From assembly GCA_945896935.1 (NCBI GenBank), contig CAMDER010000019.1, forward strand, positions 1-16,084: a stretch of DNA of 16,084 nt, given 5' to 3'. The translations under genes were made by a program, and so were the position numbers. Below, piece by piece: positions 1-6,998 of this stretch (position 1 is its first letter; every line of letters starts with the position of its first letter). The notes beneath the pieces were generated by a model. That model saw only the letters and a list, made by a program, of their open reading frames with translations, did not search any database and had not been told where the DNA came from. The stretch is from Bifidobacterium breve (lineage in GTDB: Bacteria > Actinomycetota > Acidimicrobiia > Acidimicrobiales > Ilumatobacteraceae).

Positions 1-404
1 TGCGAGGCCGGTTGAGTGCCCGCAGATTTTGCTGGCTGCCCAGTACGTGTTTGCCAAATCGCTGCAGCTAATTGTGAGCGGGCAGAGTTTTGTGTACACA
101 GAAAAAACAACGGCTTGTGCGAGGACACGCGACGAGGAGCGATTAAGTGCAAGCTTGAGGGGGCCAGTCGTATATAGCGACGGCGAGCGTCACCAGATGA
201 CGTCGAACGAAGAATGAGTCCGATGTTTTCAAGGGTGTCAAGGTGATGAGCGAGCAAATTTGAGGGAATGTGCAAACGTGATCCGAGGTCGCGAGGGGAA
301 CGATCGCTGAAGGAAAGTTCATCAACGATCGCGAGGCGGGCGGGTTCGCCTAAAGCTGCGTGTATTGCCGCTCGTTGTAAGAGTTCATCAGAGGGCCTTG
401 TCAC
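1..404 (-). CDS. ArsR-type HTH fused to low-MW phosphatase/arsenate reductase (partial)
   Basis: The 3' end runs off the left edge; 134 codons are visible. Residues ~7-85 look like an ArsR-family winged helix: ALGEPARLAIVDEL, then a recognition-helix stretch PSNLLAHHLDTLENIGLI, then a basic wing GDARRRYIRL. After a short linker comes the start of a low-molecular-weight phosphatase domain, with LFFLCTQNSARSQ holding the C-X5-R phosphate loop (Cys103 to Arg109), followed by SAGTQPA. The catalytic Asp loop lies outside the window. The GTG at 404 is the first usable start, because an in-frame TGA lies just upstream. The HTH part contains no cysteine, so it lacks the Cys metal site of classical ArsR. 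Arsenate reduction or protein-tyrosine dephosphorylation are both possible. The domain fusion is seen directly; substrate and regulation are inference. Confidence 0.82.
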   Translation of the reverse strand, partial: MTRPSDELLQRAAIHAALGEPARLAIVDELSFSDRSPRDLGSRLHIPSNLLAHHLDTLENIGLILRSTSSGDARRRYIRLAPSSLHLIAPRRVSSHKPLFFLCTQNSARSQLAAAIWQTRTGQPAKSAGTQPAS

Positions 405-507
405 AGAGATCAGTCAATCACGGTTGAGTGAATTTTCTGAACCTCAGGCCATGAACTTTCAGTGAATAAACAATGAGTCGCAGTAGTAGTGAAAGTAGTA
501 GTAGTGC
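405..507 (-). promoter_or_regulatory. Short intergenic gap upstream of the ArsR-phosphatase fusion
   Basis: This 103-bp gap separates the end of the ABC permease gene from the start of the ArsR-phosphatase gene, both on the minus strand. It must carry any separate promoter for the fusion gene. It is AT-richer than its surroundings and contains a short AGT-triplet run at 481-505. I see no convincing -10/-35 pair, no strong ribosome binding site before the GTG, and no clean terminator hairpin for the permease gene. Read-through from the ABC genes is therefore possible. Confidence 0.3.
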
Positions 508-1245
508 TTATTCCCAGCGGAAAGTTCTGGCGGCAAGCAGTGGTGTTACCACTGCCCAGATACCAAGAACAATCCATGAAGTCCCCGGGCGATCAGCTTG
601 TCCAACAAGTGCGTCACGCAGAACATCGGCCAATGCGCCAGAAGGAAGGCATTTCGCAACTGCCGCAACAGGTGCGGGCAACTCGTCGAATGGCACCACC
701 ATGCCACCAAGCAGAAGCAGTAGCAGATAGAGGCCATTTTGCGCGGCAAGGTTGATCTCGGCGCGTAAGCGTCCGGCGATGAATAGGCCAAGTCCGGCGA
801 AGGCGATACTTCCTGTGGCTACGGCACCAATCGCAAGGAGCCATTGTGCATTGCCTGACTGCCAATCAAGTAATAACGCCACCGGAATCAAAATGACGAG
901 TTGCACGATCTGCATCAATAAAACCGTGACGATCTTTGCGGCCAACCATCGGGGCCGACCAAGTGGAGTGACTCCTAATCGTTTTAAGACTTTGTAGCTA
1001 CGTTCAAAGCCCGTCGCGATACCAAGGCTGACCATTGAACTACTCATAATGGCGAGCGCGATAATGCCTGGCGTCAAGAAATCCATGTGATCGTCAAAGC
1101 CCGTCGGCAAAACATCGGTCGTTCCGAAGAACACCAGCAACATCACGGGGATGATCAGGGTTAAGAGAAGTTGCTCACCATTGCGGGCCAATATCTGTAA
1201 CTCGGCGCGCAGTTGCGCCCGAAACGGACTAGAGGAAACTTTCAC
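508..1245 (-). CDS. ABC-2 type transporter permease
   Basis: A 245-residue integral membrane protein with about six hydrophobic segments, at residues ~24-40, 54-76, 103-125, 134-157, 168-187 and 225-240. This is the size and layout of an ABC-2 type (drug/lipid export) permease. It would form the membrane channel for the ATPase encoded immediately upstream. Translation is probably coupled: the start GTG overlaps the stop TGA of the ATPase gene by 4 bases, and a good GGAGGAG ribosome binding site lies inside the end of the ATPase gene. The substrate cannot be read from the sequence. The DrrB-like drug-export type is the closest general description. Confidence in the family is high and in the substrate nil. 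Confidence 0.85.
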   Translation of the reverse strand: MKVSSSPFRAQLRAELQILARNGEQLLLTLIIPVMLLVFFGTTDVLPTGFDDHMDFLTPGIIALAIMSSSMVSLGIATGFERSYKVLKRLGVTPLGRPRWLAAKIVTVLLMQIVQLVILIPVALLLDWQSGNAQWLLAIGAVATGSIAFAGLGLFIAGRLRAEINLAAQNGLYLLLLLLGGMVVPFDELPAPVAAVAKCLPSGALADVLRDALVGQADRPGTSWIVLGIWAVVTPLLAARTFRWE

Positions 1246-2225
1246 GAGGCTCCTCCGGTCAGTTTTTTGAACACATCTTCCAGGCTGGCCATGCCCGTTC
1301 GCAGTTCGACCACATCGACGCCACGTTCAGATAACCAAACCGCCAGTGCGGCGACGAGTCCTTGTGGTGCATCTTCAATGCTGTAGTCGCAGGGGGCATC
1401 TTCAACGAGCCACCCCGCAAGATTGTCTGGCATGTCATCAAGTATGAGTGGTCGCACGGTGCGCAGGCGTACGGTTCGTCGGGCCTTACGCACATCGTCG
1501 AGGGTGCCTTCAACAAGTACTTTGCCCTTGTCGAAAATGATGACGCGGTCACAGATCTTTTCGGCTTCATCAAGTTCGTGGGTCGCCAAAATGACGGTGA
1601 CCCCTTGATCAGCGAGGCGACGAATAATCTCGCGAATCGTTGTCCGACCATTGACATCAACCCCACTAGTCGGTTCGTCGAGAAAGATCATTCGGGGTTG
1701 CGACGCAAGAGCCAGAGCGAGGGACAGGCGCTGCTTTTCGCCACCCGAGAGGCGACGCCACGGGGTCTTTTGGCGATCGGTGAGTCCGACTAAATCGATG
1801 AGTTCGTGGGGGTCGGCGTATTGATTTTTACCGCTGCCGTACAACCCGCAGTACTGCCGAACCACATCAATGGGACGGGCGCCGGGGTAGATGCCGCCTT
1901 CTTGGAGCATGACTCCCATTTCATTAGCCAACGCCCGATGGTCCTTGGTGGGGTCGAACCCTAAAACGCGCACCTGACCAGATGAGGCTCGCCGAAGACC
2001 TTCGCACACTTCAATGGTGCTGGTTTTCCCAGCACCGTTTGGACCAAGAACAGCGGTGACCTGTCCGGCATACGCCGAAAATGAGACTGCGTCCACCGCG
2101 ACTAGGTCGCCGTACCGCACCGAGAGATGATCGACGACCAAAGTGGGTTCATCGCGGTTGATTCGAGAGAATGACGGGACGTCTTCGGACACGCCTTTAA
2201 CTTTAGTCGTAGGGGCGGGTAACAC
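1242..2225 (-). CDS. ABC transporter ATP-binding protein (DrrA/CcmA type)
   Basis: Cytoplasmic ATPase partner of the ABC-2 permease. Visible motifs are Walker A GPNGAGKT (61-68), Q-loop Gln108, signature LSGGEKQR (159-166), Walker B MIFLDEPTSGVD (179-190) and H-loop His216. A C-terminal extension of ~85 residues is typical of DrrA-like ATPases. The annotated GTG at 2225 gives 327 residues. The conserved domain only begins near residue 27, and a GTG at residue 12 is also in frame, so the true start could be further in. It is transcribed away from serS with only 24 bp between the start codons, so each gene's promoter must reach into the other's 5' end. The exported substrate is unknown. Confidence 0.9.
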   Translation of the reverse strand: MLPAPTTKVKGVSEDVPSFSRINRDEPTLVVDHLSVRYGDLVAVDAVSFSAYAGQVTAVLGPNGAGKTSTIEVCEGLRRASSGQVRVLGFDPTKDHRALANEMGVMLQEGGIYPGARPIDVVRQYCGLYGSGKNQYADPHELIDLVGLTDRQKTPWRRLSGGEKQRLSLALALASQPRMIFLDEPTSGVDVNGRTTIREIIRRLADQGVTVILATHELDEAEKICDRVIIFDKGKVLVEGTLDDVRKARRTVRLRTVRPLILDDMPDNLAGWLVEDAPCDYSIEDAPQGLVAALAVWLSERGVDVVELRTGMASLEDVFKKLTGGAS

Positions 2226-2249
2226 TCGTCGGGATAACCTGAGGTTTCT
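2226..2249. promoter_or_regulatory. Very short divergent spacer with an 11-nt palindrome
   Basis: Only 24 bp lie between the annotated starts of the ABC ATPase (minus) and serS (plus). The spacer contains the perfect inverted repeat AACCT-g-AGGTT at 2236-2246. The GAGG at 2241-2244 also serves as a good ribosome binding site for the serS GTG at 2250. The palindrome might be an operator, or a chance result of the SD sequence. No convincing promoter hexamer pair fits wholly inside the spacer. Confidence 0.3.
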
Positions 2250-3545
2250 GTGATTGATGTCCGTTTACTTCGCAATGATCCGCATGTGGTGAAAGCTGCT
2301 CTCGCTCGTCGTGGCAAGCCCGAACTTCTCGTCCAACTCAATACCGCGATAAGCCTCGATGAACAAGTTCGAGATATCACCGCCCGCCGCGACACTATTC
2401 GTGCTCGTGTGAACGAACTCTCAAAATTGGTCGGCACCGCTCGTCGTAACGGCGACAATGAGGGTGCTGAAAAACTTCAAGCCGAAAGTCGTTCACTTGG
2501 AGACGACGAAAAATCGTTGGCTGAATCTTTTGAAACTGTGCAAGGGCAGTTGCGTGATGTCATGTTGCGCCTACCTAATTTGCCGCACCCAGATGCCCCA
2601 GATGGCGCGAGTGATCGCGATAACCCGTTGGTGATTGGCCCAAATCAAATGCCGGCAAGTTTCACTGAGCATCAACGAATGCCCCATTGGGAAATCGCTG
2701 ATGAACTTGGCATTCTTGATAATGAACGCGCCGTGAAGTTAAGCGGTGCAATGTTCACGATGCAGCGTGGCGCCGGAGCCATGTTGTCGCGAGCACTGTG
2801 CCAGTACGCACTTGATATGAACGCCGATGCGTTTGAAGAAATTCGTCCACCATCTTTGGTCACAACTGCAACTCTCACCGCAACTGGACAACTCCCAAAG
2901 TTTGCTGAAGATGCCTACGCTATTGAACGTGATGATTTGTGGTGCATTCCCACTGCTGAGGCTCCTTTAACTTCGATGTACGCCGGTGAAGTTTTAGAAG
3001 AATCACAACTGCCACTTCGAATGATGGCCTATTCATCGTGTTATCGCCGCGAAGCCGGTTCGGCTGGTCGCGACACGCGCGGAATGTTGCGGGCTCACGA
3101 ATTTGACAAGGTTGAAATTTTTGCCTTGAGCACCCCCGAAGCTGCTGACGAACTATTGATTGAATTACGCGATCGGGCCGAGCGATTGATTGCTGGCTTG
3201 GGATTGCCGTATCGCATCATTGAAATTTGCACCGGCGACATGGGTCAAAGTCATCACCGCAGTTTTGACATCGAGGTATACGCACCTGGTTGCGATAACT
3301 GGCTCGAAGTTTCGTCGGTCTCATGGTTTAGCGATTATCAGGGTCGACGTGCCGATATTCGCTATCGCAAAGCCGGCGAAAAGGGTACACATATCGCCAA
3401 CACTCTGAACGGTTCTGCACTCGCTGTGCCTCGTGTGTGGGCAGCAATCATGGAGAACTTCCGTGAAGCCGATGGCAGCGTGGTTATTCCTGAAGTTCTT
3501 CGTCCGTACATGCGCGGACTTGAACGAATTAGTCCGAAAAGCTGA
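2250..3545 (+). CDS. serS: Serine--tRNA ligase
   Basis: Class II aminoacyl-tRNA synthetase that charges tRNA-Ser (and tRNA-Sec where present) with serine in the cytoplasm. The full 431 residues match the usual family length. The N-terminus MIDVRLLRNDPHVV is characteristic, and the tRNA-binding helical arm covers residues ~25-105. The serine-binding TAE is at 235-237. Motif 2 is CYRREAGSAGRDTRGMLRAHEF (264-285), SSVSWFSDYQGRR is at 355-367, and motif 3 GSALAVPR is at 388-395. It starts at a GTG with GAGG 5 nt upstream. It lies 5 bp before pdxH on the same strand, so the two are probably co-transcribed. SerS is housekeeping. Confidence 0.97.
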   Translation: MIDVRLLRNDPHVVKAALARRGKPELLVQLNTAISLDEQVRDITARRDTIRARVNELSKLVGTARRNGDNEGAEKLQAESRSLGDDEKSLAESFETVQGQLRDVMLRLPNLPHPDAPDGASDRDNPLVIGPNQMPASFTEHQRMPHWEIADELGILDNERAVKLSGAMFTMQRGAGAMLSRALCQYALDMNADAFEEIRPPSLVTTATLTATGQLPKFAEDAYAIERDDLWCIPTAEAPLTSMYAGEVLEESQLPLRMMAYSSCYRREAGSAGRDTRGMLRAHEFDKVEIFALSTPEAADELLIELRDRAERLIAGLGLPYRIIEICTGDMGQSHHRSFDIEVYAPGCDNWLEVSSVSWFSDYQGRRADIRYRKAGEKGTHIANTLNGSALAVPRVWAAIMENFREADGSVVIPEVLRPYMRGLERISPKS

Positions 3546-3550
3546 TCACG

Positions 3551-4192
3551 ATGAACTTGCGTGACCGTCGTATTCAATACGAAACCGCAGGATTAGATTT
3601 TGCTGATCTTGACGAGTCGCCAATTCAGCAATGGCATGCCTGGTACATCGAAGCAGCAGAGGCTGAACTACCCGAACCAAATGCCATGGCGGTCGGCACA
3701 ATCGACGCTGAAGGTATGCCCGACTCACGGATTGTTTTAGTTCGCGGATTTGACGATGATGGTTTGACATTCTTCGGCAATTACAACAGCGCCAAGGGCC
3801 AACAGATTGATGCCAACCCTGTTGCGAGCGCGGTATTCCCGTGGATTGGTTTGCATCGTCAGGTGCGGGTACGGGGCAGTATTGAAATGTTGCCGCGTCA
3901 CGAAAGCGACGCTTATTTTGCGTCACGTCCACGCGATAGCCAATTAGGTGCCTGGGCTTCACCGCAAAGCGAAGTGATTAGTGGTCGCGAAGTGCTCAAC
4001 GAGCGTCACGCCGAATTTGCCGAAAAATTCGCTGGATCCGAAGTGCTACGTCCGCCGCATTGGGGTGGCTGGCTCATTGTCCCTGATGTTTTCGAATTTT
4101 GGCAGGGCCGTCCGAATCGTTTGCACGATCGTTTTCGTTATCGGCGCGATGACCTAACCCAAGATTGGGCGATTGAGCGTTTAGCCCCGTAA
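3551..4192 (+). CDS. pdxH: Pyridoxamine 5'-phosphate oxidase
   Basis: FMN-dependent oxidase that converts pyridoxamine or pyridoxine 5'-phosphate to pyridoxal 5'-phosphate in the last step of vitamin B6 synthesis and salvage. The 213 residues fit the family. Visible signatures are the FMN-binding region SRIVLVRGFDDDGLTFFGNYNSAKG (residues 59-83), QVRVRGSIE (104-112), SRPRDSQLGAWASPQS (125-140) and the C-terminal block PPHWGGW (168-174), followed by FEFWQGRPNRLHDRFRY. The protein ends in the family-typical RLAP. It starts 5 bp after serS. Its last 12 bp overlap the 3' end of the convergent hydrolase gene, with no visible terminator between them. Confidence 0.96.
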   Translation: MNLRDRRIQYETAGLDFADLDESPIQQWHAWYIEAAEAELPEPNAMAVGTIDAEGMPDSRIVLVRGFDDDGLTFFGNYNSAKGQQIDANPVASAVFPWIGLHRQVRVRGSIEMLPRHESDAYFASRPRDSQLGAWASPQSEVISGREVLNERHAEFAEKFAGSEVLRPPHWGGWLIVPDVFEFWQGRPNRLHDRFRYRRDDLTQDWAIERLAP

Positions 4193-4813
4193 TGAGGTCA
4201 CTTGCCACGTAGTGACTGCACTGACTAATCCGTTGATGAGGGACTCGGTATGGGGCGGCAAGGCTGGGCCTTCCCAATCCCAGAACATGGGAGTCGTTCC
4301 TCGCACACGTGGCGGCAGTTCAATCTGGACGCCAGTACCTGGTGGCAAATTGACGGGGTTTTTAGGATGTAGTCCACGAAGTTCTTTTGGAATCTCGTCA
4401 ATGTCGGTGATGATTTTGTACGCCGGTAAATGCGTACGTAAATGCGACCCAACATGTTGAGCGAACTTTCGATGTTGGCCACCTAATAACAACGAGGAGT
4501 AGTAACCCTGACGACCGAACCCGTGAATGGTGATCACCGTGTGCACATGGTCAATAAAACTGCGGAGTTGTGTGGAAGCATCTGGAGAAACCTCAATAGA
4601 TGGAATATGACGTTCCATTCCTTTGGGTTGATGGACACCGTAGTAACTGGTTCCACTACGTTCGGCGGCGTGCATCGCAACAACTTCAGTCATTTCTTCG
4701 AGGCCACCACCGTGATAGGCCATGAAACCAATGCGCTGATCTAGGGGGATGTCGTGTCCACGCAGAGTGAGGACTTCTTCAACATCAGGATGGTCGAGGA
4801 GTTCTTTGAACAT
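4181..4813 (-). CDS. Poly-gamma-glutamate hydrolase-like zinc enzyme
   Basis: A 210-residue protein that resembles the poly-gamma-glutamate hydrolase family, best known from phage PghP of Bacillus phages, a zinc peptidase with an M14-like fold. Visible family features are MAYHGGGLEEMTEVVA (31-46), with His34 and a nearby Glu as likely metal ligands, the block HTVITIHGFG (91-100) with His97, LLLGGQH (108-114), and the C-terminal NPVNLPPGTGVQIELPP region (152-168) with its Gln-Ile-Glu. There is no signal peptide, so it should act in the cytoplasm, which is odd for an enzyme that cleaves an extracellular polymer. It is the last gene of the TlpA-CcdA operon, 6 bp after ccdA. The true substrate is unknown. 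The family call is fairly sure, the role is not. Confidence 0.72.
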   Translation of the reverse strand: MFKELLDHPDVEEVLTLRGHDIPLDQRIGFMAYHGGGLEEMTEVVAMHAAERSGTSYYGVHQPKGMERHIPSIEVSPDASTQLRSFIDHVHTVITIHGFGRQGYYSSLLLGGQHRKFAQHVGSHLRTHLPAYKIITDIDEIPKELRGLHPKNPVNLPPGTGVQIELPPRVRGTTPMFWDWEGPALPPHTESLINGLVSAVTTWQVTSLRG

Positions 4814-4819
4814 GAAGTT

Positions 4820-5671
4820 TTACGAACTTCGTTCTAAGTCGCGACGTCGGGAAGCGAACGTATATGTCAGGGCCGAGCCAACGATTACTGCAAAGACGAT
4901 TGCGAGGACGAGACGATTGTTGTCAATATATTGAGCGATTCGCTCTTGCCAATTCAAGACACGACCCGTGAGGTCATCGTCGTATTTATCGCGAATATCG
5001 TTGAACCAATACCACGAGAGATAGAGCCCAGAAAGAATCATCACGATTGCTGAAGCTGTTTCAACGTACTTCATTCCGGTGCGGAGTGACTTCAGAAGTC
5101 CACCCTGTGCCAAAGCAAGCGTGACGGTCAAGGTGGTGATGAGCAGCGACATCGCGACTCCATATAGAACGATCGCGACGATTCCTTGGAAGAAACCATC
5201 TGTATCAATGGTGCCAAGAACGGTGGCCGAGAATGGGCCGATAGTGCAACCGATTGAAGCAATCGCATAGGCCAAGCCAAAGACATACATTGAGGCGATT
5301 GTTTGATCGCGCTTGCCTGTTTCTAGTTTTGGAGTTGAAAACGGCAATCGATAACCAAACAACATGGCAATGCCAAGAATGACCAAGGCTAATCCGATCA
5401 GGAGGCCAACATACTTGGCATTCTGATTCAACCAATTGGTAAAGAGTCGACTGATTCCACCAACAATGACAAAGACAGTCATGAAGCCGGTTGAAAGGGC
5501 AGCACTCACTAAAAGCGCGCGACGAACGGTAGCCCGTTGCGTACCCGGCCGGCCACTGACTCCGAGAAAGTACATGAGATAAGTCGGCAACAACACAAAG
5601 CCGCAAGGATTAACAGCAGCAAGTAACCCGCTTCCGAAACTCAACCACAGACGATCTGAACCGGCAATCAT
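4820..5671 (-). CDS. ccdA: CcdA-type thiol-disulfide interchange membrane protein
   Basis: A 283-residue polytopic membrane protein of the CcdA/DsbD-transmembrane family, which carries electrons from cytoplasmic thioredoxin across the membrane to extracytoplasmic thiol proteins. The two conserved cysteines are visible: Cys23 in AVNPCGFVLLPTYL (19-32) and Cys142 in ASIGCTIGPF (138-147). There are six core membrane segments. A predicted extra C-terminal helix (residues ~254-271) follows an extracytoplasmic or loop segment and ends in basic residues RRRDLERSS. The start codon overlaps the stop of the TlpA-like gene by 4 bases (ATGA), so the two are translationally coupled. Likely roles are cytochrome c maturation or reduction of envelope disulfides. 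No other cytochrome c genes appear here. Confidence 0.9.
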   Translation of the reverse strand: MIAGSDRLWLSFGSGLLAAVNPCGFVLLPTYLMYFLGVSGRPGTQRATVRRALLVSAALSTGFMTVFVIVGGISRLFTNWLNQNAKYVGLLIGLALVILGIAMLFGYRLPFSTPKLETGKRDQTIASMYVFGLAYAIASIGCTIGPFSATVLGTIDTDGFFQGIVAIVLYGVAMSLLITTLTVTLALAQGGLLKSLRTGMKYVETASAIVMILSGLYLSWYWFNDIRDKYDDDLTGRVLNWQERIAQYIDNNRLVLAIVFAVIVGSALTYTFASRRRDLERSS

Positions 5672-6273
5672 GAAATGCCCATTTCACTGAATGCCGCCGC
5701 AATGTCGTCAGCGGTGAGTTCGCCGGCCACTTGTTTGATAATTGTGCCAGCGGCATTCACAAAAAATGTTGTGGGGAAAGTCGAGACTCCATTGGCAACA
5801 ACCGATTCGCCATTCGGGTCACGCAGAATTTCGTATGTGACACCGATGTCGTTGACAAATGACGACGCAGTATCGGACGAGTCCTGAGTATTGATCCCTA
5901 TAAAACTCACTCGGTCACCGTATTTTTCGAATGCATCTTGTAACGCAGGCATTTCTCGTTTGCAGGGCTGACAGTTTGAAAACCAATAGTTGATGAGTGC
6001 GGGTTTTCCAATGGTAAACAGAGTTGATGTACTGACGGACTCATCGTTGAGATCAAGAACATCGGCATTCTTCAGTTGCTTACCGACGACTGGTGCATTG
6101 GTGCCAATTCCGGGTTCTTGGTACACGCCTGGTTGATCAAGTACGACATCACTTTTGTTGGAGTCTTGCTGAAATGATCCGATGATCACGATTGCGCAAG
6201 CCGATGCGATGAGGGCAGCGATGGCGGCAATGACAAAAGGGTTAAGTCGACGTAGTGATTCCTTCAATGCCAC
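5668..6273 (-). CDS. TlpA-like membrane-anchored thioredoxin
   Basis: A 201-residue protein with a single N-terminal membrane anchor (residues ~13-33) and an extracytoplasmic thioredoxin domain of the TlpA/ResA type. The redox motif is CQPC (101-104) in INYWFSNCQPCKREMPAL, and the cis-proline is in FPTTF (Pro167). It would receive electrons from CcdA, whose start overlaps this gene's stop by 4 bases. The annotated start is a GTG at 6273. There is no Shine-Dalgarno sequence, but TAACCT sits 6 nt before the GTG, as expected for a leaderless actinobacterial mRNA. A TTG two codons in is an alternative. It is the first gene of the three-gene TlpA-CcdA-hydrolase operon. Confidence 0.88.
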   Translation of the reverse strand: MALKESLRRLNPFVIAAIAALIASACAIVIIGSFQQDSNKSDVVLDQPGVYQEPGIGTNAPVVGKQLKNADVLDLNDESVSTSTLFTIGKPALINYWFSNCQPCKREMPALQDAFEKYGDRVSFIGINTQDSSDTASSFVNDIGVTYEILRDPNGESVVANGVSTFPTTFFVNAAGTIIKQVAGELTADDIAAAFSEMGIS

Positions 6274-6291
6274 AAGTTCAGGTTAGTTGCC
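6274..6291 (-). promoter_or_regulatory. Possible leaderless promoter of the TlpA-CcdA operon
   Basis: On the minus strand, TAACCT (TAnnnT, an actinobacterial -10 type) ends 6 nt before the GTG start. Transcription would then begin at or next to the start codon, which fits the missing ribosome binding site. No good -35 is visible at the right distance. Weak, inferred from spacing only. Confidence 0.3.
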
Positions 6292-6332
6292 ACTGATTGC
6301 ATCGGGGTTGTCGTTGACTTGGGTCAGGGATG

Positions 6333-6366
6333 CCCGGCCGCAGTTTGGGGGGATACTGCGGCCGGG
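6333..6366. terminator. Strong GC-rich hairpin downstream of whiB7
   Basis: A perfect 12-bp inverted repeat, CCCGGCCGCAGT at 6333-6344 and its complement at 6355-6366, with a 10-nt loop containing GGGGGG. It lies between the whiB7 stop and the start of the TlpA operon. The most likely job is transcription termination of whiB7. Neither strand shows a run of T after the stem, so it would be a U-tract-less terminator or an mRNA-stabilising element. The rest of the 182-bp gap shows no gene. Confidence 0.6.
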
Positions 6367-6455
6367 GTCTCCCGGTGCAGTGATGGGGTCGTCAAGCGTT
6401 GCCCACCACCGAGATGAATATGGAATAGATGTATGTGGATGACTGGTCGATGTGA

Positions 6456-6863
6456 TTAGGCGACTCGAATGACCACCTCGTAACTCTTCTGTTCACTAAC
6501 GCTCGCAATACTGCGAATTGTGCGGTCTTCGTCAATGACCAAAATCGGCTTGGGTAATACCGATGGTCGGCCGCGCGGCCGTCGGTCAACCACGATGCGT
6601 CCGTTTTCGATGAGTTCACCTCCCCACACGCCCCACGGTTCTTCACGTTCAAGCGCCCCGTCGAGACACGAGGTCGACAAGGCACACCGGGCGCAAATTG
6701 CCTTGGCGCGCGCAATGTCGATGTTCTCGTCGCTGAAGAAGAGGGGAGTCAACGTGCCGTTGCCGTCGGCACAGCGAGCTGTTTGCTTCACTGGGGCTAA
6801 GGCAACGAACTCTTTGATTTTGACTGTTTCAAGGTCGATCGGGGCTTCAAGGATCATGGTCAT
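6456..6863 (-). CDS. whiB7: WhiB7-type Fe-S transcription factor
   Basis: A 135-residue WhiB-family protein. The four iron-sulfur ligands are Cys31, Cys57, Cys60 and Cys66 (C-X25-C-X2-C-X5-C). They are followed by EEPWGVWGGE (74-83), the WhiB7-type sigma-factor contact turn, and an AT-hook RRPRGRP (94-100). The combination EPWGVWGG plus RGRP matches mycobacterial WhiB7, which activates intrinsic antibiotic-resistance genes together with the primary sigma factor. The C-terminal ~35 residues after the hook are longer than in mycobacterial WhiB7. A second ATG two codons in is an alternative start. Expression is probably set by the attenuating leader upstream (6864-7193). Confidence 0.9.
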   Translation of the reverse strand: MTMILEAPIDLETVKIKEFVALAPVKQTARCADGNGTLTPLFFSDENIDIARAKAICARCALSTSCLDGALEREEPWGVWGGELIENGRIVVDRRPRGRPSVLPKPILVIDEDRTIRSIASVSEQKSYEVVIRVA

Positions 6864-6940
6864 GTTGTTCTCTGTTTCTGGGTGTTGTATTTGGTCTGGA
6901 TTGTGGTGGTTTCGATTGTTTGGTTTGAGTCGGGAAAACG

Positions 6941-6973
6941 AAAAAGGCCGCTGGGATTTCCCAGCGGCCTCAG
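6941..6973 (-). terminator. Intrinsic terminator (attenuator) in the whiB7 leader
   Basis: On the minus strand an 11-bp perfect GC-rich stem, AGGCCGCTGGG (6970-6960) with its complement (6955-6945) around an AAAT loop, is followed directly by TTTTCGTTTT. This is a textbook rho-independent terminator pointing at whiB7. It sits about 80 nt before the whiB7 ATG rather than after a gene, so it acts as an attenuator. The 5' arm extends to CTGAG (6973-6969), which the competing upstream arm can also bind. Confidence 0.88.
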
Positions 6974-6998
6974 TGAGGATTCTCGACGTTGGTGTGAC

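Noticed and set aside
473..730. Ser-rich plus-strand ORF starting in an AGT-triplet run
   Set aside because: Its composition comes from the simple repeat at 481-505 and from the antisense of the ABC permease gene. The permease frame has clear membrane-protein character and a coupled start, so this is a shadow.
1362..1793. 143-codon plus-strand ORF
   Set aside because: It lies entirely antisense to the ABC ATPase, whose signature, Walker B and H-loop are encoded on the other strand. No domain is visible.
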